This document shows positions 46,993-58,746 of a stretch of DNA of 64,000 bases, in pieces. This DNA comes from Brachynemurus nebulosus (Eukaryota > Arthropoda > Insecta > Neuroptera > Myrmeleontidae), in contig JAPWDM010000011.1 in NCBI GenBank assembly GCA_035578155.1, positions 21,366,375 to 21,430,374 on the forward strand, written 5' to 3'. The translations under genes and the position numbers were made by a program. Within the stretch, counting starts at the first letter, position 1; the number at the start of each line of letters is the position of its first letter. The notes under the pieces were generated by a model. It did not search any database and was not told where the DNA came from. It worked only from the letters and a program-made list of their open reading frames with translations.

Positions 46993-48789
46993 ACTCTCCT
47001 AATTTAAGGATCGAATATAAATATGATAGATAAATATTCAAAAATTTTACTTGTATATCAAAAAGTCACCTTGAATATTTGCTTCAAGAATACTTACGTA
47101 ACTTTTGCCCGAGTCTAAAAAGATGGCCCGAAGCCTGGGCGAAATGACAAAGCGTTTTTTGTTCGCCAACTGTACTTTTGGAACAAAATTTTGAAAATAT
47201 TTTTATTGTATCCAGGATACACGGACAGACAGATAGAAGGACCGAAGATATGAAACGAAAATGGTTCGAGGAGCTATAAAACCTAAAATACACGTAAAAA
47301 ATTTCATTTTAGAGGGAAAAATATTTTCATATTTCAAAAGTGAACACAATGCTTCCGTTACATTAGTAGTCTCGGAAGTAATTAATTACAGTTGCGAGAA
47401 ATTAAAGAAAAATATAGTGTTAAGAGTATCCTATTCAAAAATAAAAAAAAAAAAAAAAAAAATTAAAAAAAAATCAAGAAAATTCATCAAGAAATTTGCA
47501 CAATTGTATTATAATTTGTTTCCTTTTTAAAACATTATCGGCCATATCTCAAACATCTGCCCTTCCAATATTATTTAAAACATTTCAAATAAAGTTCACT
47601 GTTGTTCAACTGATAATATATTTTCAAATGCATCGCGGGCAAAACCATACGGCTTAAAGTTAATTCAGCAAAAAGAAGCTTTTTACTTTTAAAAGGCCAT
47701 TCGAGGAACATATTTATTCACTATAATTATGCTGGACACACCTAGGATAGACATGAATGTCTCAAATGATTTCATGATCATATTAAACTTTTTGCTCATC
47801 TGTATACAAAAACGCAGCATTAATTTAATAAAATTTTTTAAACAGACCAATTCACTTTTATTATATTATTCATTTGTTTGATTATTTTAACGGCGATTTA
47901 AATATTATGTTTAGCGAGGCAGCAGGCTCCCACAGTTGTTCCAACATTAGGTCAAAATATTTTTAGAACTGATTTTACAATGAGTCACAAAATCAAGTAG
48001 ATATATATAAATTTATGAATGTGTGAAGGATGGATTGTTTAAAAATATTTATTTTATTATTAATAAAATTTCGCAACTATCCATTGAACCAAAAAAAAAA
48101 GAAAAAAAATTTCATTTTCAATAAAAATCAAGGACAGTTTTAAGTAGCCTTAAAATAAATTTATGGCTGTTACATGAAAATAATTTTTTCTTAAATTAAT
48201 TTTTCATTGATTTTGAGAGATGATTGATATATCGATAACTGTTATTTTGTAACTAGTATAGAAAGATAACAGTTATCGTCAATAACTGGAATACCCAGTA
48301 ACTGGTTACTTAAATAACTCCTTTTTGAAATATCGATAACATAGGGCAATATTAATATATTCGAAAGCAAGGATCACAGTAATTTATTTTAACCATCTAC
48401 GGAGAATTTCAAAATAATAACGCCCCAGGCAAGTTATACATTTTCTATTGTAGCACATTTAAAAAACCCTTAAAAATGAACTATTGTCTATTGTACAGTT
48501 ATATATTTGTATTTGTAATTTTGTATCCATAAAATTGTTAAAATTGCGTATATAAAGCCCAAATCCTTGTATAGACAAGTATTTGTACAGACATTGCAAA
48601 TTATTTAGTATCCGTCAGTATTATAGGTCTGTGCATATTTCACTAACAGAACCGTTTATACGCATATCGAATATCTTACAATATGTTAAAATATCCAAAT
48701 ACCATACCAGTTATTATAATAAATGTTATAAATAACAGTTATTTTTCAGTAACTGTTATTGCAATAACAGTTATTAGACTTAAGATATA
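46993..48789. other. Unassigned AT-rich DNA
   Basis: The 47190-47280 part includes a generic ACGGACAGACAGATAGA-type repeat stretch seen in many insect noncoding repeats. An 89-codon Lys-rich frame (47261-47530) follows poly(A) composition. The 48225-48360 and 48720-48780 parts are rich in AATAACAGTTAT-type runs. No gene is supported. Confidence 0.45.
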
Positions 48790-49048
48790 TACAGACCGGG
48801 TAACAAAATGTTCGCAACATATTTGGTGGACACAACAACATGCACCTATATTTTAGATACATATCCAGACTAAAGTCAGTTTCACAGTACATAAAAATGG
48901 CAACAAACGACTGTTACTGCTTGTGCAAGGGCTATTTTTATCATAATAGCGCCCATTCCCAAAAAATGAATTCCACTGGAATACCAACCGAATAAACTTC
49001 CCCTTGAACTGGTCCCAATACTTTTTTTCTATTGAAATATTGTATTTA

Positions 49049-50049
49049 GGGGAGAGCGGGGCTATCCCGTACACTTAAGGGAGAGCTGTTATTGCTCAGC
49101 TAATATCGAGTATAAAATTATAAGAAAATAAGCAATATATAATTTGGACCATTGGCTATTGATTTCACACAAAGAAATTTGAATTTTTTCACTGTTTACA
49201 TATTTAAATTAAATTACAAAAGAAGTGTCTCTGTACAAAAGAAGTGTCTTCTGTACGGAATAGCCCCGGGGGTCGGGGCTATTCCGTACGGTAGGAGGCG
49301 CTATACCGTACAGTAAAAAAATCATCTTGTTAAGGAAGTAAATAACAGTAATACAATAAATTATTGTACAAAACACATTGTATTACTTATTGTCGACTCA
49401 GCTAAGAAACATCATAACGTAACTTGTATTATCGGCATATTTAGTTCAACTTATAAAAATATAAAAAGTGTTAGGTTAACTTTTATCAAAAAAGTGATAA
49501 AGTTTATAGAACGAAAGTATTTTATTTGAAGTTCATACATTTAAACATAAATCACAAGTAAAATTATCTGCAGACTCGGCAGCACTAAAACTATAATGTT
49601 TATGGTATTTCTTGCATCAACTACAATTTTTTAATGTTGCCATACTAAACCATTTGGGGCTAAGTCGTACACTTCTGTACGGTTTAGCCCCATCCTGTAC
49701 CTTGTGGGAGTTTCATAACCTAACCTCAAATTCCGTCGCCTAACTAGTCATCACTAGTGATCAAGAGAGAGCTTAAGAAAAGTACTTTTGATCTTATAGC
49801 TACTAGCTTATAAGTTCTCCACCCAACTCTTATTTGGCAGTGCCCCAAAATTATAAGAGAAATAATAAAAACAAGTTTTTTTACCGTCACATTGGTATTT
49901 ATACGCACAGCGGAACAAACTCAATTCTGTGATTTTCCGTGGTCAGGCGCTATGTTGCGACACCGATTGGACTCGTCTAGCTTGAAATCTAGACACGGAA
50001 AATGGGTGTACGGTTTAGCTTCGCTGTATGGTATAGCCCCGCTCTCTCC
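49049..50049. mobile_element. TA-flanked element with reiterated GGGCTATYCCGTAC motif
   Basis: GGGGAGAGCGGGGCTATCCC at the left and GGTATAGCCCCGCTCTCTCC at the right are inverted and flanked by TA. The terminal block recurs inside, for example GAATAGCCCCGGGGGTCGGG with CTATTCCGTACGG near 49256-49310 and GTACGGTTTAGCCCC near 49676. Internal copies occur in both orientations. No transposase is visible. It shares its design with 6865-7816 but not its motif. Confidence 0.8.
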
Positions 50050-50173
50050 TATATTATATTAAAATTTTATTATTTTATAAAATAAAATAATTTTTCCCAA
50101 AAACTTGTAGCCGTACCAAATTATTACCAGTTTAGGTTGTTTTGAGATATTATGTATTACAAAATTAAGACCA

Positions 50174-50931
50174 AAATTTAAAATACCCCTGTCGCAGCAA
50201 CCTGCATAACATAGCGAATTTCCATCTACAAAAGTACGTTTTTCTCGGAAACTAGTTGATATAGAGTAATTGTAAATAAAAAAAACCTTCTGTATGTGAA
50301 TTTTCTGCCTCATTCCGCCAAATCTTTTTCACGAAAAATGTCCAAAACACCGTAAACGTTTTCACGAAATTTCTTAAAAATAAGATGTTTCGTTCTTGAG
50401 TTATCGTGCGGACCCATTTATATAATATGTTTACTAAGTGTCCGCATCGTGTAGAACCGGCTTTACATCAACATTATACATGTATCATAATTATGTGATC
50501 GTATGGGTAGTGACGAATTGACGTTATACATAATTATATACACTATATCTTCTTTGACTATACATAGGGTGTCGAACATGTTCTTAGAATGTGAGTAACT
50601 TAAGACTTTAAGATTACATCACTTAAGATTACATTCTAAGATCACATTCTAACTCACATAGTTTTTCTCGGAAACTAATTAACATAGAAAAAAAGTTTAA
50701 AGACCTTTTTTATGTAGTTTTTTCTTCTCTTTTAAATGGTGTAAAAAAATTTCGCAAAAATTTTTGAATAAGTGGAAATTTTGGCAAAAAACTAATTTTT
50801 TGCAAGAACAAAAACCATGTTCCTGGCATCCGACGTGTCTGGTTAACGAACTCGTCCAACGGTTTGGGACTTCCAATACTTTCACCAAATTTCGTAATCC
50901 TAGGACATTCCGTTCGAGAGTTATCGTGCGG

Positions 50932-50986
<55 letters not shown>

Positions 50987-50987
50987 C

Positions 50988-51051
<64 letters not shown>

Positions 51052-51172
51052 TTTAGTGAATATTATTTTCGGTTTCTAGGGACCTCAAAACAAATTTCTG
51101 CCATAGTCCCGGGCTGAAGTCGTGTCATGACAGTGGCTGTAATAGCGTATTTCCAGTTTTGGAAATTCGCTA
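50174..51172 (+). repeat. Family E, ~1-kb copy with both module types
   Basis: It opens AAAATACCCCTGTCGCAGCA and carries the first module (CATTCCGCCAAATC, GTTTCGTTCTTGAGTTATCG) to about 50440. Then come a ~220-bp link with GTGTCGAACATG and a second module from TTTTTCTCGGAAACTAATTA, a (TA)n array (50936-51048), and the right end TTCTAGGGACCTCAAAACAA to GGAAATTCGCTAAAA. The same order appears, expanded, at 15185-17945, so this may be the full unit. Confidence 0.75.
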
Positions 51173-51599
51173 AAAAAAAATAACAATGTGAATACACTAG
51201 GCACAAATATAGATTCACAGATTGGTTCTGACCGTTCAAAGTCCAATTCTATTTGTTATGTATTCTTTTTTATTGCATTAGTACAATACCAGTACAACAT
51301 AGTGTAACAAAGATAGGAAACATGTTTGGTGGGCCAAAATTAAACTGTTGTACTATAGGTATCTATTGAATGTAATCAAGGCAGCATGTTAACAACACTG
51401 TCCAGACTGACCGATGTATTTTTTCCATTTCAAATGGAAAACACGGATACAAGCAACATTCAACAAATTTCTTTGATGTCATGCCGCACAATGTTGACGT
51501 GTATCCGTCAACTTTTTGTTTGTTGATGGGATACATGTTGGCACCACGAATATCAACATGTTGCCAACATTTTGTTACTTGGTCTGTACTTAGCTTTAG

Positions 51600-52526
51600 T
51601 ATGTAAAAATGTAGCCACACAAGATATGACCAATTGCTGCTTTGCTATATTAATAATAAAATTAACTTTTCTTAAGAAAAACTGCAAAATTTTGAAAAAA
51701 GAAAAGATGTTGATTCTCAATTTACTTGCATAATGGTGACTTTCAATAAATTCTTCACGCGAACTAGCTTAAATGCATGCATAAAAGTATACATGGGGCA
51801 GTTCAAACCCCTTCCCAATCACTTAACATAGAACCAGTGATTTTACGCATTCGTTTTCAAATGGCACAGTTATTCGTACCAAGGTAATACATAATACGTA
51901 CTATACATTAATAAACTAATGTATTAATTTAAGTAAACAATACACACTAAATTAATTAATTAATGTCACCATTAAATTGGGTAATAAAATACAATTAAAT
52001 GGAATTGTGGCATTTTCATTTTGCTTCTCCAATATTATTATTAATATGATTATATTAACGGCCTATGAGTCATTATTTGTCTTCAACTTTTTTTTTATTA
52101 TGTATTTGTTTTCGTCGCGCATTTGTTCATACTGATTACAAAATTCATAAAAAACAAAATAAATTATCGGGGAGACAAAAGAAGTCAATCGATGTGACTT
52201 TTAAAATTAATTTAATTGTAATTTATGCGTTTGAGAAAAATATGAATTGAAATTTTCTCATTCTGCATATTAAAACTTATTTAAAAATATCGCACTTACA
52301 TTATGTGCTTATACCATTGGACTTAAAGACGCTGAATTTGTATTACTCTTTGATTTTTATACACAATCAGAAAAATTTTTTTTAGAAATTTTTTGATCCT
52401 TAGGTGCAATTTTGTAAGTTATATAATTTGGACAAGATCGAATTTTATTATCTAGATAACAGATACTATAATTTAATACATCTAGATAAAGAGGACAGAT
52501 AATTTAACCGTTATTTAGAAAAATTT
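51600..52526. other. Unassigned AT-rich DNA
   Basis: No supported feature. Confidence 0.5.
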
Positions 52527-52528
52527 TA

Positions 52529-52765
52529 CATAGCACTCTCCTATAATGCACGCTCCCATTTAACAATTACGTCGCACACAAGATGTGTATAATGGCACCC
52601 TTCCGTGTTTTAAAGCGAATATGTTTAAATGTGATAGTGTCTAACTAATAGATTGTAACAGTAAATCATACAAATATATAAATCAGAAACATTGACGTCC
52701 ATAACCTTTGACTTTCATATTTAATAATTTTGCCCTAGTGGATTGCGTAATGGGAGAGCCCTATG
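52529..52765. mobile_element. Candidate TA-flanked MITE with CATAG ends
   Basis: CATAGCACTCTCCTATAATG and, reversed from the right, CATAGGGCTCTCCCATTACG agree at most positions, and TA flanks both sides. The interior is unique AT-rich sequence. Confidence 0.5.
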
Positions 52766-52799
52766 TATATAACAGATAACATAGTATTTATAGAAATAA

Positions 52800-53560
52800 T
52801 GCCACCCGTCCTGGCCGCGAAAGTAGTGCACCGATCCGCAAACTACAATAAATTACAAAAATGTTTAAAAAAAAAAGATTTTTGGGTATTAAAATCGCAT
52901 GCTTTGGAATTTAATTTTTTTTTTTGTATCTATGACCCATGACAGCATACGTCTAGCACAATAGAGCGCAACATTTTTAGTTTTAAAAAAGAAGACGATG
53001 GGGCTAATTTTATGCCTAAAAATAGTTTTTGGGCATAGACTAGCACAATATTGTAGAACCGTTTTGTTTAAAAAAGAAAATGGTTAACTCAGTGAAGATA
53101 TGTTTATAGTCGACCAGATGGTCGGACCTTTCATATCACATGCACAACCTAATGTCATTCCAACTAATGGCGGCAATGATTCCATACTAAATCTATTTAA
53201 AATTCACGACTTGCTTTTAAACCTTTCCGTATTGCTTTAGAAAGTACCTATCGATATTAATCTGAATTACATGGTAGATCAAGTAGTCGAAAAACGACAT
53301 TTCATATTACACGACCTAATGTTATTCTAATTGATGGCGGAAATGATTCCAGACTACAAGAATTCTATTTTAAATTAAAGAATTGGTTTTAAACATTTCT
53401 CTAATGCTTGAAAAAGTGTCGATATTTATGTGAATTACATAATCGACTAGGTGGTCGGTAAATGACATTTCATATTATACGACCTAATATTACTCCAAAA
53501 TTAATGGTTAAAATATTTCAAGGCTACAATAATTCTATTTAAAATTTTAAAAAAATTGTA
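52800..53560. repeat. Second copy of the outer-hAT tandem repeat
   Basis: GGCCGCGAAAGTAGTGCACC matches the region just inside the left terminus of the 2931-5303 element. Three units of ~165-169 bp follow, starting near 53097, 53262 and 53431, with GAATTACAT, GTCG(G)AAAA.GACATTTC and CGACCTAATGTTATT. The hAT termini are not recognisable here, so this is an eroded copy. Confidence 0.65.
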
Positions 53561-53564
53561 GGTA

Positions 53565-53740
<176 letters not shown>

Positions 53741-54535
53741 TATATATATACTTGAAAATGGCCCTCCCCTCTCCAACGTTTGACATAAGTTTCCAAAAAA
53801 CCTATAAGTATATAAGTCCTTTATAAAACTCGTTACGGCAATGATAAAAATTGAGGATCTTGTAAACGATCAATATAGGTACAAATTGATTTTTTATTTT
53901 AATAAATCAACTCCGAAAGCACTACAAGTTGTGCAAATTTCAAAATTTTATCACCAGTCCCGTCAGAGATACAGGGGCGCAAATTTCCAAAATTTGGAAA
54001 AAAGTCAGTTTTTGGAAGTTTGTAAAAATTGAAGGATACAAGTTTCACAATTGAAATAGTGTGTATTTGTTTCATAATGGGTAGTTGTACCCATATACAG
54101 CTATTCTCATAAAAAATACTAAAAGGTTTAAAACATTTCTTCTATAAAAAAAAAAAAAATTGTTTAAAAGTGAATTTTGCGGAATTTTGATATCCAACTT
54201 TAGGTAAAGTTTTCTTATGGAAGGAACGAAAATAGGTTAAATATGGACATTACTTAAAATAAAGCGACATTTATTACCTTTAAGATGGTTTTTATTTCAA
54301 CCATTTAGGATGAACCGTTTATGAAATATGTACTTTGGCATAAATGGCTGCAAATACAAAAATCAGCGCAAATTGGAAAACAAAAATGGCTACCGGTTGG
54401 CTTAGACGGTTCAAGATAATTTTTTTAAGAATTGTTTTCAATACTTCAAATATAATATAGAAACAACTGGAAGAATATTAATTTTTTTAAAAATGGTCGA
54501 GCAACCAACTTTTTTTTTAGACCATTTGATATAGA
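53741..54535. other. Unassigned AT-rich DNA
   Basis: Possibly the interior of the element whose end lies at 54536-54620, but no left terminus is found. Confidence 0.4.
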
Positions 54536-54620
54536 CCGACCTAGTATGATTTTGACGCCCCCTGAAGCTGACGCCCGGGGCAGAGGCCCCGGTTTGTCCC
54601 CCCTTAGATCCGGGCCTGTC
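54536..54620 (-). mobile_element. hAT-like GC-rich terminus
   Basis: Read on the minus strand it begins CAGGCCCGGATCTAAGGGGG, continues with GCCCCGGGCGTCAGCTTC and GGGGGCGTCAAAATC, and then becomes AT-rich. This CAGG(G)CCCGGAT start is a frequent hAT terminus. The partner end and target duplication are not found. Confidence 0.45.
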
Positions 54621-55283
54621 AAAAATTGGAAATTTTCAGATACGAGGTTGGGACAGAGAACGCTCGATATTATGTTCTAAGAGAGTAATACGTATACGGA
54701 ATAAAATATGTCGATTTATTTAAATTAGGCATTCCGTAAAAGGGATAAAAACTGGAATATCTGATCAGAGCCTTGGTTAATCATATTATTCAAACTTGAT
54801 TGTTAAGACTGTTACTCGGATATGTCTGTAATTCATCATTTAGAGAAATGCTAATATTTTTAATTGAATATCTACTAATAATATTTTATTAATACTGTTT
54901 AGAAAGTTCTGTGATATCTAATTTAACTAATTTTTTTAACACGTGTATACATATTATATACAATTAATTACTGTGCATATGAAAAAGAACTTCTTAAAAT
55001 TCTATCAATCATAAAATTTTAAAGATAATTACCGATATGAGACCATTAAAAAAAATTCAAGACCAGAATAATAATTAGTTATTATATTAATATATTAATA
55101 TGTATGTACAATGCATAGATATCTGTTTAATATATTCATTACACGTTTGACGATATATTACTAATATATCATTATCATAAGTGTATAATTAGTTTTACAA
55201 ATTATTTATAACTTAATGTCATCATTCAGAGAAATTGATACTGTATAGTGAGAGAAAAAATTACTTTAGTAATTCTTATACTG
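54621..55283. other. Unassigned AT-rich DNA
   Basis: No supported feature. Confidence 0.5.
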
Positions 55284-55286
55284 TAA

Positions 55287-55453
55287 AGGAGTCTCCACAT
55301 TCTCGCCGAGGTTGGACGAAACGAGAATGCAGAGGGCCATTTCGTTGTGTCTCGCAGTTGGTGTTTTAATGCTATTCATATGCCTCGGCCAACCTCAGCG
55401 AGGAACTTCGACGAGGAACCTCGTCCTACTTCGGCGAGAATGTGGAGACTGCT
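55287..55453. mobile_element. Harbinger-type MITE with TAA duplication
   Basis: The left end AG(G)AGTCTCCACATTCTC and right end GAGAATGTGGAGACTGCT are inverted and flanked by TAA (55284-55286, 55454-55456). The core AGTCTCCACATTCTCGCCGA is perfectly paired. Further inner repeats (GAGGTTGGACGA, CGAGGAACTTCGACGAGGAA) are GC-richer than the flanks. An 82-codon frame overlapping the right end is not a gene. Confidence 0.8.
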
Positions 55454-55564
55454 TAACAATGTGAAACAATATTTTTGGAAAATCAGAAAACTTGTTAGGG
55501 CGTTTGTAATGGTCACAAGCTAAAATGTAAAAAATATTTTTTCTAATTCCGGAACTAAAGGACA

Positions 55565-55690
55565 TAAGTACTTTAATCCAAGGTTTTCCAAACTTTTGTA
55601 TCAGTAGACCAAACTCGAAATACCAAAATATTTGGTGGGCCAAGAAAGAATTTTATAATATTTGGTGGGCCAAGAAAGAATTTTTTGATC
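55565..55690. repeat. hAT-like terminal sequence with short tandem duplication
   Basis: CCAAGGTTTTCCAAACTTTT near 55578 resembles a hAT end. ATATTTGGTGGGCCAAGAAA plus GAATTTT occurs twice in tandem (55627-55653 and 55658-55684). No matching end is found. Confidence 0.45.
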
Positions 55691-56944
55691 GTTTTTTATC
55701 GCGGAAATTTCATTTTTGAGTTGACAGAAAACAGTCTTTGCCCTCTAGCTACTCAGTCAGCGTCGAAAAATACACAAAACTTATTTTCTGAAATTTCGGC
55801 AAATATTATATTGTTTAATCATGATAACCAGTATTGCACGCAGAACTGTTAAAATATAAATAGGTATCAAATTAAAAGATGGAAATGATAAAATCTATTT
55901 ACGGATAAAATCTCTTCTAGGATTTTAGGATCCCTAAAAACCCTCTAAATTGAACTACTTCTAGTTAATATCTATAGAAAGGTCTCAGGATATGAAAATT
56001 AAGCTTAGAAAGCTTTCCGCGAGTGAAATGAAGAAAATTTATGGAACTGATTTTATGTAGAATTTCACATCGTTTGGCGAGCGAAGTGAAGCATTACGAG
56101 AAACTAATTTTGTACGAGTGTCGAAATATTTTATTTAAAAGTAATCTTAATCACAACTAGAGTCATTCTACAATTCTAGCTAATAATAGTAATATTGTTG
56201 GCGATGCTATTGATGCAGTTGTTCCAGAGAAAATTTTACTTGGAGCACCGACTGTTAGTTTCTTATTAAGTATAATAAACCAATATCTCAAAATATTTAC
56301 AAATTCTTTTTCGGTACTTATAAAAAATATTAAAAAAATTTAATAAAAGTACGTAAATACTGTACATAACCTCAAATTTATTAAAAATTTACAGAAAAAA
56401 ATATACAAAATAAACAGCATGAAAAATTTTCAAGCATAATAAACGTCGCAATAATGGTAAATATACGTTTAAATAGGTTATAAACACTGAATAAGTAGGT
56501 AAATATCATAAGGGTATGACACTACATTTTCGTTTTTGCACAAAAAAATATAATAGTTCCTACACAAGAGGCAAAAATTTCCAATCATCAGTTTTACTCT
56601 ACATTCAGTTCTCATTAGTATTATACGTTGCATGAATGCATTTGATTTTAAAGCCATCATGTAGTCAAAACTGCGCTTTTGGCTTATAATAAATCAGATA
56701 AATCTTATTGATTTTTAATATAAATTCAAACTCGAAAGTGGACACCAACTGAAGAAGTTTCTCAACACTTGTATTCTATTATTACCTACAATTAAAAGAA
56801 ACCACAGAAAACGTGACAAAAAAGACACTTCTTTACTTATTATTTACTTTCGAGATGGTTTGTAACTTCAGTTATGCTTTGGCTTGCATCATTAAATTTT
56901 AAACTATAGTCTGTTTTAATCTCCTTATTAATCAGTGTGCTTAT
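55691..56944. other. Unassigned AT-rich DNA
   Basis: No supported feature. A 60-codon minus-strand frame (56478-56660) has no recognisable domain. Confidence 0.5.
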
Positions 56945-57002
56945 GAACACTACCAAATACGGTGAACTTTTGTTCGTATTTAGACATACGTTAATATTCG
57001 TA
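56945..57002 (+). repeat. Fragment of the 271-687 foldback arm
   Basis: CGGTGAACTTTTGTTCGTAT and ACATACGTTAATATTCG align with the arm sequence at about 318-360. The fragment is cut off exactly where the CACGGAGAG element begins, which implies insertion into an older foldback copy. Confidence 0.65.
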
Positions 57003-57833
57003 CACGGAGAGAAAAATCATATAATTTTTGTAGATAAAATTTCAGAAAAAATACCATCATGCTCTCTTATAATGCGTGCGCGATCGACGACCAAAATAAA
57101 GAATATGTGCTAGCATGGTAAAATTTAATGTGCTAACACAACTTTTATCACACTCTTATGCATATATGTTATAGTTTAATTCTTGTTGTCGTACTCTTTC
57201 ATTTGCGCATCTGACCCGCAACCTTATGTTGCTTGGGCGGTACCTGTAAAAACTTCGAACCTGTAAGAACTTTATGATGCATACAAAATGATTGCCAACA
57301 ATATATTTTAATACTAAAGATAGTGAAGTAACAAAATGATAAATTAAACGGTGACATCCCTGTCATCTAACACAGTGTAATGAATACTGCTTGCTTCTTG
57401 TAACACAGTCTAATGGATTAAGGTGCTTGGTCCGACCCGTCCGACCAAGTTGGTCGTCCAAACCTATGTTTGGCTATGTGACTTGCTTTGAGTGAGGTAC
57501 ATTTCAACAACGTTCACAACAAACACAACCTTCTTTCTATTTTGTTCTTTCTACTATTAGCAGATAGCATTTCAAATATTATAATACAGCATGGTAATTT
57601 TTGTAAGAAAAACAATTAAAAAATATCTTTTTTTGTCGGCAATGGAACTTTTTACTGTGCTGTCTTACAAATTTTACGGAACTAATATTACGGAAACAAT
57701 ATTCTATCCTTTAAATTTTCTATGATTAATTATAATTTTTATATTTTTACCGTACAAAATTGAATATGTTCGCCTTTTACACGTCGATTGTAGTGCTGAG
57801 CACAGTAGTTTTTATATGAATTTTCTGTCCGTG
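57003..57833 (-). mobile_element. CACGGAGAG-family TIR element, copy 2
   Basis: CACGGAGAGAAAAATCATAT at the left and GAATTTTCTGTCCGTG at the right are inverted and flanked by TA. It is the reverse of the 14085-14874 copy, as shown by shared GTGCTGAGCACAGTA, GTCGTACTCTTTCATTTGCG and TGCTAGCATGGTAAAATTTA. It is about 830 bp with no recognised transposase. Confidence 0.8.
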
Positions 57834-57877
57834 TAGGCTGACTTTTATGTTCAGAAACTGAACTGAAACTTAAAAAT

Positions 57878-58216
57878 TAGGGATGTGCGAATAGTGCTCG
57901 AATCGAATCGAATCGAATTTTTTTTCTTTTATTTAAATTAAATGTTTAAAAATCTCTGAGAATTAAATGAAAAAACAAAGATTCGAGCTATTTGAAAAAA
58001 AAAAACGAATAATTGGATTTTTCAAATTATTCGTTTTCTTTCGAATAATTCGATTTTTCGAATTGTTCGTTTTCTTTCGAATAATTCGAATATTTTTTGA
58101 ATAATTCGATTTTTTGAATTATTCGAAAAAAAGAATTCGATTCGATATTCGAATCGAATATTACTATTCGATTCGGTGCGAATTATTCGACATTTCGAAT
58201 AATTCGCACACCCCTA
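57878..58216. mobile_element. hAT MITE with TTAAAAAT duplication and TTCGAAT interior
   Basis: TAGGGATGTGCGAATAG and CTATTCGATTCG...TTCGCACACCCCTA form the ends, flanked by perfect TTAAAAAT at 57870-57877 and 58217-58224. The interior is mostly iterated ATTCGAATAATTCGAAT in both strands. It sits directly against the SINE tail at 58217, so it inserted into or beside that SINE. Confidence 0.85.
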
Positions 58217-58322
58217 TTAAAAATTATGTAGTAATTGAAAAATGATCAAATTGAATCGGCTGGGACGTGAACTCAGAATTTTTGATAACCAATCAAGCGC
58301 TCTACCACTGGACCACTAATTC
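58217..58322 (-). repeat. tRNA-derived SINE, diverged copy
   Basis: On the minus strand 58253-58322 fold as a tRNA-like head. The A box is TGGTCCAGTGGT, and the B box is degenerate (AGTTCACGTCC). The acceptor ends GAATTAG and CCGATTC pair at 6 of 7, and the anticodon stem CTTGA/TCAAA at 4 of 5. The tail after CAGCCGATTCA resembles the copies at 437-515 and 760-875 (TTTGATCATTTTTCAA versus TTTGATAATTTTTCAA). Confidence 0.65.
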
Positions 58323-58742
58323 CTATTCGAGGACGAATCAGTCTAGTCTATTAGCTAAAATTCACACTTTTCCTTATAGAAACTTTTTCTAAGTGAATCA
58401 GTATTTTTGTAAAAACTATAATTTTTATAGTAAAATTTTTATTCCAAACTTCAAAATGTTGTTTAATAGCTATTTATGCAATAAGTACATAATGAAGAAT
58501 TTTATGTACCTATGAGCCGCGTTTATAGTCATGCGCGCCCGTGACGAAGGCCGATCAAAAAGCGAGTTCATAGAGTTAAATTATGTACAAGTTACATACA
58601 AAGTTTTATGTTCGATTCCTAAAATTCCTAATTATATTATCGATAAAATTTAAATTTAAACATCTGACGTATATATTCTTTATATATCATCTGAAACTCT
58701 AGGACATTTTTAAGGAGGTTCTTCAATGAAGATTATTAATAT
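58323..58742. other. Unassigned AT-rich DNA
   Basis: No supported feature. Confidence 0.5.
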
Positions 58743-58746
58743 TTAA

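Larger units (their letters stand above)
48792..51597. mobile_element. Candidate 2.8-kb composite TIR element
   Basis: CAGACCGGGTAACAAAATGT at the left and the inverted ACATTTTGTTACTTGGTCTG at the right share a ~34-bp TIR (continuing TTCGCAACAT / ATGTTGCCAA), with TA outside each end. The interior contains the TA-target element at 49049 and family E at 50174. A 73-codon minus-strand frame (48853-49074) and an 85-codon one (51363-51620) have no recognised domain. Confidence 0.5.

Noticed and set aside
47261..47530. 89-codon Lys-rich protein
   Set aside because: The Lys run is a poly(A) tract and the rest has no recognisable pattern.
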